DNA of 64,000 nucleotides, from positions 4,706,743 through 4,770,742 of the forward strand of contig CM076962.1 in NCBI GenBank assembly GCA_039566865.1, given 5' to 3'. Below, one piece after another: positions 1 to 11,700 of the stretch. Each line of letters opens with the position of its first letter. The stretch's first letter is position 1. The translations under genes and the position numbers were made by a program. Below the pieces are notes generated by a model. That model had not been told where the DNA came from. It saw nothing but the letters and a program-made list of their open reading frames with translations, and searched no databases. The DNA comes from Aurelia coerulea. Taxonomy: Eukaryota; Cnidaria; Scyphozoa; Semaeostomeae; Ulmaridae.

Positions 1-480
1 CCAATACAGATTTTCTTTGCAAGGGAAGCAAGTCAATGCCACTTTTTCATGATAAAATGCTATTGAAAGTTCTCGAAAACTTCTTTCTAATTCTAAACTG
101 TCAATGAGCTCGTCTTTGTCAAAGGAGAGAAATTTTTTTTCCAAACACCATCATCAGAAAGCCCTCAAGGAGCTCTTGAACCATCGTTGAGCGTATACGC
201 GACGTGGAAAACGAATGCTCAGCGGCTGATGAGCTCACAGGAATGACAATTGCAATAGCATAAACGTGCCCTAAGATGGGATATGCATCCATGAGATCGT
301 ACGTGGGATGACATAGCAGCTGCAAGGCACCAGAAAAGGATGGCAGCTTGCTCTTTTCGTCAGTTTGCTTTCTGTGTATCGCACCTGGCCAATCAAAATC
401 TTCATCATAATCATCATAGTCCTCATGTACTCGTTGGTTCGTTTTCTGTTTGGCTGGTCTCTTGCATAGATACGCAAAAG
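1..480 (-). pseudogene. hAT transposase C-terminal fragment
   Basis: The minus strand encodes QLLCHPTYDLMDAYPILG, then IVIPVSSSAAEHSFS and RIRSTMVQELLEGF. The SSAAExSFS...RSTM pattern is the C-terminal dimerisation region of hAT transposases. The frame breaks near 118, and a shifted frame continues DKDELIDSLELERSF to the window edge. The N-terminal zinc-finger and catalytic parts are absent, so this is a relic lying antisense in a USP48 intron. Confidence 0.6.
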
Positions 481-498
481 ATAATAACGTGAGAAGTA

Positions 499-1054
499 AC
501 GGGTGTCCCAAAAAAATGTATACAGATTTGGTTGACTCCAGCAATGCGAATTTAGCTTTAATCAATGGCTAATCACTCTCAAAATGTTCCTCGATAGTTA
601 GCTTGAACATAGATACCTCGCTTGTTGGTATTGGTGCTTTGAAAGCAGAAATATCAATCTTGAAAGCTCAAATATGCCTTAATGTATAAATCAACGAGAG
701 CCTTGATAACATTTGAACAATATTAGATCTTGTATTATTACGTTTTCCAGAAGTCACCCCCCCCCCTCCCCCAGTCACCCATTAGGATGTTTCTTAATTT
801 TTCACCAATTTCAGTTCTTAATTTCGATGTGGTTCAGGAATTTGAAAAGGCCAAAGCTCTGGTTTGCAAGTGGACGCAAATTTGAGCTTTCAAGATTGAT
901 ATTTCTGCTCTTAAAGCACCAATACCAACAAACGAGGTATCTATGTTCAAGTTAACTATCGAGGAACATTTTGAGAGTAATTAGGCATTGATTAAAGCTA
1001 AATTCACTTCGCTGGAGTCAACCAAATCTGTATACATTTTTTTGGGACACCCGG
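499..1054. mobile_element. mariner-like foldback MITE, family A copy 1
   Basis: Begins ACGGGTGTCCCAAAAAAATG and ends TTTTTTTGGGACACCCGG, flanked by TA. Arms of over 200 bp are inverted copies (GTCAACCAAATCTGTATAC at the right mirrors the left). The centre holds a C-tract seen in all three copies. TA target and GGGTGTCCCAAA termini suggest mariner; no transposase. Confidence 0.8.
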
Positions 1055-1140
1055 TATTAAACAGCGCCTTCTTTGAGTTTCCATTTGATATCCTAGTATC
1101 ATTGCAATGTTTCAAAAGGTTCTCTTCGTTCACTAACTAT

Positions 1141-1260
1141 TTGACGAGGGCGCCTTCGGCGCCCCCTAAGATAGACGTTTTCTCTGGCGCCCCTCAAACT
1201 CGACCAGCAGGGGGGGCAGTTGCCCCCCCTGCCCCCCCTGCCAGCACGCCACTGATGTCA
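1141..1260. repeat. GC-rich stretch with a hAT-like end
   Basis: Contains GGCGCCTTCGGCGCC and runs of G and C. On the minus strand the right part reads CAGTGGCGTGCTGGCAGGGG, the usual look of a hAT terminus. No matching opposite end was found. Confidence 0.3.
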
Positions 1261-1654
1261 CCCCTCTTTAAATTTTCTTTTTGTGTACTTGTATCAAAGG
1301 CCAAGTATATTTAACGGATGATTGGTAGTTTATTATATGGAGAAGAATTTTTGCCATAAAGCTATTCCTTGCGATTTTCTTTGAAATTTCGAGTCATACA
1401 TGATATGATTGCTTTTTCAAGGTCCTAGGCGACTAATTGAAATGCCACTGGCTGATAAAACTTCATTTTTGTAATAATTTCTTGTGATTTCAGAATATTC
1501 TTCAAACACCAGGTAGCTTATAAAAGCTCAAATTCCCACAAAATTCAAAGCCATTTCAAGACTTTTTTTCCAAGATCAATTTGATCTTTGATACATAGGA
1601 AATTTGATCTGTAACACAAACAAATTGTGATGATTTTTCAAAAATTTTCACTTT

Positions 1655-2402
1655 TTTTGATCACCACCCTGTATAAAAATTGTACTAATCTTCAAGCATG
1701 GAGCTCAAATCTTACAAATCTTCAAAAAGGTCGGTGTAAAATTCTATTATATTCTTCTTTGAATTGGATTGCTTGAAAGTAACTTATGGTACTTTGCTGT
1801 AAATCTGCCGTGGACATTCTATGATATCTTAATTTTTTTCAAAATGGCGGCAATTTGATAATTTTTGAAAATATTCATGGAAAATTTTGAAGAAATTTAA
1901 ATCATTGTAAATCCTAAACTAATAGAGGAAACATTACATAACCTTCTAGAAAACCATAGTTTATGGAGGTCTACAATATGGTGGCAAGCAAAAATCTGTA
2001 GCTTTTTTAGTTTAGGATTTAGAAATTTGATGACGTCATAGCCTCAAATGTAATTAATGCCGCCATATTGAAACTAATCAAGATATCAATAAATTGCCAC
2101 GGCAAATTTACAGCAAAAAACCCTAAGTTCCTTCCAAGCTATTTATTTCAAAGAAAATGGCAATAGAATTTTACACCGACCTTTTCAAAGATTTGAGCCC
2201 TATGTTTAATCTTCAAAGCTGTTTTCATACAGACTTTGACTGAACTATCCCAAAGGGTGGAATTTGTCAAGCTTGATTTCTTCCCAGGGAATTCTAGCAA
2301 CCATCGTTTAGAAGCAGCATTCTGTCAGTAGGAATCCTATTTTTATAAATTGTGTAATTTGGACATTATTTACAAAATCTTCAATCTCACCCTGTATAGT
2401 TG
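1655..2402. repeat. palindromic repeat with CACCCTGTATA ends
   Basis: AAAGGTCGGTGTAAAATTCT near 1729 is mirrored by AGAATTTTACACCGACCTTT near 2164, with complementary stretches in between. Outer CACCCTGTATA motifs (about 1665 and 2390) are in the same orientation, so the true ends are uncertain. Confidence 0.5.
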
Positions 2403-2541
2403 ACTGTTCCTTATTGATCATGAAAAGTATCGCTGCTTATTTCAATCTCTTATGAAATTTTCTGATGGCTTAAATGTTCCTTGCCGCCATGTTCTGCAAG
2501 GAGCTGTTTGTTATTTCATACTAAGTTACTATTTATCACAG

Positions 2542-2722
2542 AAACACTGGATTGAAAAAGAAGTGTAACTCCATGTTGCGGTTTCCAGAGCAACTGGATA
2601 TGAACGAATTCATGCAATTTGAGGATCCTTCTCAAGGCATCTACGAACTGACCGCTGTCCTTATTCATTGCGGGCTTAGTGCCTATTCTGGACATTATGT
2701 TGCACACATCCTTGACAAAAAG
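2542..2722 (+). CDS. USP48: USP48 exon: catalytic His box
   Basis: Acceptor TTTATCACAG, donor AAG|GTAAGT. One base completes an upstream codon, then 60 codons. Contains YELTAVLIH and SAYSGHYVAHI, the USP His box; the His of GHY is the catalytic base. First exon of the gene visible here. Confidence 0.93.
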
Positions 2723-5700
2723 GTAAGTTTTGTAACAGTGCACTATGTCTTAATAGTAAAGGACAGTTAATTTAGCTTTCATGTTAAAAATTTGAGAAAA
2801 AATTACATGAAGTGAACATAAAAGGGATTAAATAAGCTGAACTTCCAAAAGACACTGCCTTTATCTCTCTCTCTAATGCAGGCAAGTAGCAGCAGAAAGA
2901 TTGCAAATGAAGATATATTCTACCGGTTTGAACCCAGTAGAATCTTCTAGTACAATCAGACTTTTCATACCAGCAGCGATGTTGGAGATAAAGCTGGATT
3001 CTGAGCCATAAGTTTTCTTTTGCTTTGTTTTTTGACGCCAGGTCGGTTGCTGTTGTTGTAGCGTTTTTGAATGACTCCGTTTTCGGTTTTCAAATCACTC
3101 CACTTTGAACAGCGTTTTCAAATGTCTCCGTTTTCGATCGTTTCAAATGGAAACGCAAGGCCAAACGGAGACATTCCACTCCGTTTTCGTGTGAAAACAA
3201 AGTAATGGAAACGTAGCCTCATTAAATCTGTGACGTTGGCTAGCTGCTCGTTACCTTTGCTTTCTTCAATGTCGCACAGACAGCCCTCCGTGACCAAATT
3301 GTGAGAAAATTTGTAAACACCATTGTGTTAGGCTCATGTCCATTGTTTTCTACAGTTTGCTTGATGGCTTCACCCAAGTCACCAAAAAATAAATGCCAAA
3401 GATCCACTTACATGCGAGTGATCATAAGAGATATGAGAGATATATTTGGTTTGTTCCTCGATAAAGTACATTCTTTTTTTCAGTAATTAATTTTGAGTGA
3501 GCAGGAAGCATTTCTAGCTACTTAAAGCTAATTTAAGCCCACTATGCATGCCGCATCCAGACATGGGACCCTTAGTTTAACGTCCCTTCCGAAGGACGGC
3601 GAGGTGAGTTGCGAGGTCAAGCCTTCGAGGTCACCAATCCGGACTTTAACCTCACTTGACCGAGCTTATCTTCAGCCACCTGACGGAAACTGTATAAGCC
3701 GCTCGGCCACCCCACCCCACGAGTCTCACTACATAGATTTTTCTTCTAAGTTATGCTTTTATTTGAAAAAAGATAAAAGTTTCGCGACCTTGCGTTTCAA
3801 AAACTGCAGAATCATCGTTTCCACAAAAAATTGGAGATGGAGCCCCTTTAAGCATTAAAAATTCGAGAAATATGTTCTTAATGAAGGCCTAGCGCACATG
3901 GCTGATTTCTCGCCACTGGGTCAAGTTTCATCACTAGCAAACTTTATGTTTTATGTTCTTCCAAAAGGATGATGCGTGGTATAGATTTAACGACGAGGTT
4001 GTCGAAAAAATGACAGGAAGAAAATTGCAGTTGGGTACAGAAGATGACCCCGAAGGTAAGGCTTCTTAAGCAGTGAGTTGGGTACCTAATTTATTTGCAT
4101 CATCACATTTGGAAAGTATTCTTCAAGTAAAGAAAATTTCCCTCACTGTCTTTCTTAGAAGTACAGATTTATTCTTCAATAATGCGAGACATTTTGAAAC
4201 TCAAATAGACCTTTTAGCTAGTATCACTGATTGATTTTAGGAAACTTTGTACTGGGTGTCCCAAAAAAGTACTCCTGTTTAAAAAAAATCATCAACAATT
4301 GGTGGTCAAACCTTTGACAAAATTTTCTTTTAGAGTTGTTTTGTCAAAGACCCAAACATATTCATAGAGGATAAAGTGTTTGCTTTTGGTGCAGCAAGGT
4401 AGAAAAATTGCACTTTCTACCTTATATTAAAAACCTTGTTTTGAGCTATAGCTTTTAAACAAAATACTCAATTTTGCCTAAGAGTCCAAATTTTCAGATT
4501 TTATCATCACTGAAGTCTCTAATGACAGTGTGAATTTCTTTCTGTCATTTATGACCAAACTAGAAGCTTTACATGCACAAAGAAATTGATCTGGCCATCA
4601 TCAGTGCTTTTTTGCAGTATGATTCAAAACCAGGTAGCCCTAAAAAGAGCTAAATTTGCTCATTTTAAAGCCAATTACAAGAATAACTATACATTGGATA
4701 ATAATCTGGTCCGTCATTTAGGTGACAAAAAAAGAAAATTGAATATCGGCGGTGTAATCAAATTTTGATGATGGTGAAGGTGAAGGTGAAGTTGCGTTTT
4801 TCAGCGCCAAGCGCTGGGATCGCAGAAATAGAGCAGACCTAATCGAGTCCGCGACCCCTTGTCATGACGCTCAAGTGGTGGGGTCCTACCGGGTATCGAA
4901 CCCACTCCGCCTGACTGTTCTGGCTGCAAAGTCAGAGGATTACACCACTGCGCCACAACACCTTCAATGATTTTTCAAACGGGAGTACTTTTTTTGGACA
5001 CCCGGTACTAACATTGTTTGTCTCTCTCTCTCTCTACATTTCTAGATCCTGGGAAACTGTCGAAGAAATCAAAAGTGCCCAAAGGCTATCACAACTCAAA
5101 GAATGCTTACATGCTTGTTTACTCAAGAAAGGGTTTGTTTCATTCTACAATATATCTGATTTCTAGTGGAGAGGAATTGTTCCGCAGTAAATTGGACAAC
5201 CGTCATATCTCAATCGCGGTCAGTTGCAGGGGTTATCAGCACTTGCTGCCATGATTTCACATTTAGTGGTTTCAGACCTCGCATGAGTCGCTTGCAGTCT
5301 TGAAGTAAACGTGTAACAGGATCTTTGTACAGTGTATCCCAAAACATGTGCCCTGTTCTTAAGGTTGCTGTGGAGGAGCTATGATTTTGATTGTGTTATT
5401 TTTGATACTGTCATAGTCAGAGGAATGGTAGCCTACGTGTAGACTCATTATCCAACTGGAGAAAATTCTTCAGGATAATGGGTCTACTCGTAGGCTATAG
5501 GAATGGCTGCAATTACTTGTTCGATTTGCTGAAGTTGAAGCTATTCCTATACAACAATCTAAAAAATGAGACAACTTCAAATCACAACTCCTCCTTAGCA
5601 GCCACTACAACAGGGCATACATTTTTGGAACACCCTGTATCCAATAAAGGAATCTTTGTTTGCATTTGGTCTTCATCCACACAAAATTTTCTGAATAAGA

Positions 5701-8700
5701 TGCATGTTCAAGAGTAAAGAACATATCTTTTTGCGGACTTTGTAATCTCTTGTCTTGTCTTGCACTTCACTTCGCACTGAGAACAGATTCAATGAAAGGT
5801 TTTTATTAACCATGTTGAAATATTTGTAGGTGATGAAACCAAGGAGTTTGCGGACATTCGTCCACCTGAGGTTATTCAAGAATACGTAGCAATGGATAAT
5901 AGCTTGTTTGAAGCATGGATGCTGGAAGCGAAGACCGTAGTGGTTTGTAGTCACCGTTGTTTTTAAAATGATATCTCATAAGTTTGTCATCAAAGCTGCA
6001 ATTATTCTTTGGCGTGGCCGAAGTCAGGGATCAGAAGGACTCTAAGCCCTCATTCACAACTATGATAGGTTAAGACCCTCCCGTCTACACGGTAGCGGAT
6101 CAAAATTGTATAGGATTACGGTCTCTTCTACACGGTAGCGGATCAGCGGTCACCATAGAAATAGGGCGAGGTCACATTCGAGATTTTCTCGGATTTTCAG
6201 TGATTTCCTTTTAAAGTCAAATTTCAAAGCAAACTGCAAATTATGATCAAACCTCGTTTGTATGGAAAATACACCCTCGTAATGAATCCGAATCAAAATT
6301 GATGCGAATCAATTGCGTTTACACGGCGCAGATCAAGAGTGATCCGATACACGGGGACCGACCTGAAGTTGCCGATGAAAGAATGGCCAGAGATGTTTCT
6401 CTTACAGAGGTGCAAAACTATGGAATAGCCTGTCAGCCGAGTCAAAGCAGGCAACCTCTCTGTATAGTTTTAAGAAAACTATTTAGAAACAGGCACTTTT
6501 CTTTCTTTCGTTTTTATTGTAATTTTGACCATTATTGTACATAGATTAAAAATATTATAAATAAGGTTTTATAGTTTTATTTAATTAATAGCTTTTATTT
6601 TGTACCGTTGTACCTTAGATTGTAATTAATGTTTTTATCGGAGGGCCCCTTGAAAATCAACTTGTTGAAGGGCAACCCTCCTTAAAAGAATTAAAAATGA
6701 AAATGAAAAAGAAAACAAAAGTGATCCGACACAAAACGAGTTCGATTTCGTAGCAGGATCAAAATTGATGCGGATAGCGGAGCAGAAGTGTATCGGATCA
6801 CTTCGAGCTCGTGTAAACGGGAGGCTGATCCGCAACGCTGTTCGTATCGGATCAAAAGTGATCCGCTACCGTGTAAACGCGGTCTAAGACCCCGTTTACA
6901 CGGTAGCGGATCAAAAGTGTTGCGGATCAAAGTGTTACGGATCACCCTCCCGTCTACACGGTAGCGGATCAAAATTGTATCGGATCACGGTCTCGTCTAC
7001 ACGGTAGCGGATCAGCAGTCACTATAGAAATAGGGCGATGTCACATTCAAGATTTTCTCCGATTTTCAGTGAAAGCCTTTTAACGTCAACATTTCAAAAC
7101 AATCTGCAATTATGATTAAACCTCGTTTGTATGGAAAATACTCTCGTAACGAATCCGAATCAAAATTGATGCGGATCACTTGCGTTTACACGGCGCAGAG
7201 CAAGAGTGATCCGATACAAAAGTGATCCGACACAAAACGAGTTCGCTTTCGTATCAGGATCAAAATTGATGCGGATAGCGGTGCAGAAGTGTATCGGATC
7301 ACTTCGAGCTCGTGTAAACGGGAGGCTGATCCGCAACACTTTTTGTATCGGATCAAAAGTGATCCGCTACCGTGTAAACGGGGTCTAAGATTCTTTTGCA
7401 GTTTGGTGCTTTTTAGGTTAGACGGGTTTTATTTTTGGACGGAAGAGCTCAATTTTGCGGTGGATATGATTAAAGTCCTGCAGAATTACAGTGCAGTGCA
7501 TGCGCTAATTGAACTGACACGTGATGCATCAAGTTTCTGAAAGATGACCTTTGCTAGTCAATTTTTTACATGGCGGGGTACTTCACTATAAATTCATACA
7601 GGGGTGTGCGGCGCCAGAATTTCTGTTATGACCCAATCCCAGAATTTTGGTCAAATAATGAAACCCTATCCCAGAATATAGGTCAGATATTGATACCCAA
7701 TCCCAGAATTTTGAAGAAGTAACAAAGAACAATTCAATGTTAAATAGCATTCAATTTCAAGGGGAAAGAACGGATTTCGTCTCAGTTATGGTTCAAAGCA
7801 GAACAAATCTGTTCTGAATCAATGGGGACATTCAATACCCATTACCAGAATTTTTAGTATAATTTAACACCAATCACAGAAAATTTCCAGTAAAAGTACA
7901 CCCCATTCCCAGAATGTTCAGACCAAAAACTACCCAAAACCAGCGCACAATATCCCTGTCTGACCCGATAGTGAAGTACCCCCCCCCACCGCTACGACTG
8001 CTACGACTAAGAATATAGTAAGCTAGATATATAATCGATGTAAAATAAGTGAACAACAATATACTTGCCAGAATATGCTTGATTACTATACTCCCATTCT
8101 TTGCAGCTCTGGAACTGACCTGCCAATTTCCCGAATTAAAATTGCTAATGGAGTAAATCTTCCATTATCGTGGAGCTAAAGTTTGGACTAATGTTGATTT
8201 TTCACAGGACCATTTGGAAAACAGATTCTTAACTCTGAATTGTAGCCCTGTGTAAATAGGTTAAAATGAGATGAAATTTTTTTCCAGGAATAGAAATCCT
8301 TCATGTTTGTCTTTTTTCTAGGAAGCAAAGGTGGGAGAGGGGCGATTCAAGCATCAGGAGACCCTTGATATTTACAATAACATACAATCAACCTCAAGTA
8401 AGTTAGACTATGGTTTCATGATTCAGCAACTTGACGCAAAGGCAGGAGAGAACTGACAGATACGACAGTCATCCCATTTATTTTTCAGTCATGCTATTTC
8501 TGAACAGATATAGGTAGAACTATAAGGTAGAACAGATGCAGGAATTTTTTGGACGTTATCGGCTATACATGCAAGGTTGTGGAGGTGACCTTTTCTAGGG
8601 AATCGGTCATAATTTTAAAGCGAAAGGGGCTATTTCGACGGAATAAAATTTGCAATGTATGTAATGGTTTCTCCTAATTATTTAGAATACCTTGGTTTGA

Positions 8701-11700
8701 TGTTTTGTAATAGGCACACAGGATTGGGTCTTGCAATTAGATTTCAACATCTTTTCTCGCTCTTTTTCTACTTTTGTTCGTATTGGGCTTAGCCATGTAC
8801 TTGAAAATGCGAGCAGTGCGGAAAACTGTCGATTATTGCCGTGCCTGTCGTACACACACTTGGTATGTGGCTCAGTTAGATGGTGGAAAATTTGAATATG
8901 TTTTTATGATGGCTGGTGGGCTTTTCCTTTCTGTTGCGTCTTGTTCATTGCCATCTTGATCACCGCTTTCCCTTTAGCTTTGCTTCAGTTTCCTGTACGT
9001 TATTGAATTGAATTTCCACGCAACGTGTTGATTTAAATTTTACATGTGAACAGATTGAGAGTTAGAAAGTTGAGAAAAGCGTCATTACTTCATCCCTTTG
9101 AGGGCCAGTCCTGTGACGCAAAAATAGGTTTTCAGCTGCCAGGATTGGCCCACTTACAATATGATGGTGCTTCGGATTTATTACATATCTGCTATTGAAA
9201 ATGGGAACTCGAATGAAATCGTCCACCTCGGATAACAGGGCAAGCAAGTTCTACTCGTGCAATGAAGGCATAACTTATATTTGGTGAATTTTGAAGTTTT
9301 CCATTTGCACTGCTTTACCTTTAGATGAACGATATGAATGGGTGTTGACGGATTGGCTTCGAAAATGGTTAAATGCAAAACAAGTTGAAGTTCCACCGAT
9401 TGATAATTCAATTCTTATGTGCAAGCATGGAAGGTAATTCTACGTTTATTAATTTGAATTCTAAATGCTTCTTTCTTTTAAATTGAAGATAAAGAATGAA
9501 AAACGTTTTCAACGCTCTAGGCTCTCCTTTGAATTTTTGAATCATAGAAGTATTATGTTTTGTGGAAGCAGTCAGAAACCACTGATATGAATCTTTTCTT
9601 TGCAGTCTCGATCCCGGAAAAATACATTTGTCGAAAAGGATTTCAGAGTATTCGGTAGGCACACTCTAGATTCGTTTCTGTAATGGTCTTATTGATAAGT
9701 ATCTCCATTGTGAGTATTTAAATGACTGTGTTCCTAAGATAGAGACAAACATGGAAAAGGTCGAAACTGTATTCCAGTTTTAATTAGCCAAAGAGTAAAT
9801 GTTAGCTCTTATATGCAGATTTTTGTGGCCTACGTTTCGAGTTTTCAGAAACTAGGGTGTTGGCTGTGGTAATTGGACGGCGGTGGTAATTGGACACTTG
9901 CGAAAAAAGCTCGAAAACCAACAGAAAGTAGGCTACAAATGAAACCCATCAAACCACGAGAGTGTTTCTTGGTACTGAAAGCTAACATTATAGATACTTA
10001 AAATCTTTATGAAAAACCGTTTTAAATGTACCACATGCTAAAACCCAGTTGCTTTCGTTGTGCTTGGCAGTGTAGAAGTTGAAGTCACACCTAGATTCGA
10101 AACTCTGGATCCGTTGCGGAACGAAACATAAAACTTAAACAATTAAAGAAATTGCATGTCTAGTGTGTGAATAAGACAAAGACTTAAAACAGTTTCCCTG
10201 AAGGGAGGACAAGGGGTTCTATATCGACTTGTCTTGAAAGTTCATGGCGGTGGTTTTCGGACACCAAATAAATCAGTTATTTTGCAGAATGAATGTAGTT
10301 CAGATTTGAAATGTGATTTAGATTTTCACATTTCTTTCATAAATATCCGTACGTAGATCAATCAAAAGTTGGAATGCGATTAAAGTAACATTTTTCTCAC
10401 GCATCTCCTATTTTATAGATTGGTTTGTGTGTATCGAGAGCACTCCAGAACGTTACGAGAACCGATAGTCTAACCATTGTTTTCGCATTCAAAAATAGAA
10501 AAACCAGACAAACAAAATGAAGCAGAAGTGTTTATAGACGGAGTACTTGCCAAATGTACATAACGAAATAAATTTATTGCCACATTCTGCATTGTGAACA
10601 TACTGTCCGAAAACCACCGCCAAGATCAGCCGCAAAAACATCGTTGCCAACAAAAAACAGGCAAAGTCAAATACCAAAACACTTTAGGAAAATATGTCCA
10701 AATACCTGTCCATTCACTTGGTAATTTTGGTTTTAAACGGTGATTAATTTTTCTTCTGAAAAATTTGCTTTTCCTTAAGCGCCCGATTACTACCACCGGC
10801 ACCGTACTCGCCAGGGCAAGAAATTTTACTTTTTGAACAATGGTACCACAAACACTATTCGACTGATCTTTAATGGCTGTTAGCTATATCATATTGTAGT
10901 TAGCCCCTGTCACCACAGAGAACAACCTCAAAATTTAAAGCCTTGGTCTAATAAAGCCTATTTGGATCTGAATGTGAGCAAGATCTTCAGACTCATTACC
11001 GTTCGAAGTCTTTTATATTTTTTCCATTTTCTAGGGTGATAAGTTATTCCGGCAATATGGTGGGATTCCAAGATTAAAAAGCGACGCCTTTTGTCTCAAC
11101 TGTGTTTTCAATAGAGCTGTCAGAATTCAATTTGATGCTCGCATGGAGGAAGATAAAAAGATTATATCAGCAGCCAATAAAGTTTCCTTCAGGTAAGTCT
11201 TGTATTCTGTCTGTTTTCGACAGCAAAATGTTTTCTTGAGGAACAAGGACAGACTTCTTAACACAATAGCATCAGTTACTTTAATTGACACCTCAATTCA
11301 AAGCGGTTAGCGATTGCAGACAAAAGAAATTCTCTCAACCAGTAATTCAAAACAAACGAAGCCGCAAATGTTGCCCCGAAACCAGTAGGGCAAACTTTCG
11401 CCTTGTGCACGCGAAAGGTGGTTTTTAAGAGAAGTTATCTGCTTATAGCGAAAGAAGAAGAGTTAATGTAAAGTTCTGCCTCGCAGATATTGTTAATTTG
11501 ATTCTGAAGGCGAGCAGAAGGTATTTCAATTCTCGCGTGTTTAGGACTTAAACGAAACAATTACCACACAGCTCCTGAATCAAATATGCAAAATCCACCA
11601 CGCAGTTCTTTAGATTTACCCTTCTTTTTTCGTTAAAAGCACATCACTTCTCTTAAAAACCACCTTTCGCGTGCTCAAGGTGAGAGTTTGCCCTATTACT

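Noticed and set aside
119..565. A 148-residue cellular gene on the minus strand
   Set aside because: Part matches a hAT transposase end, the first residues come from the inverted arm of a mariner-like element, and the frame is broken.
988..1314. 108-residue open frame
   Set aside because: Runs over a mariner-like arm and a GC-rich repeat; no conserved motif.
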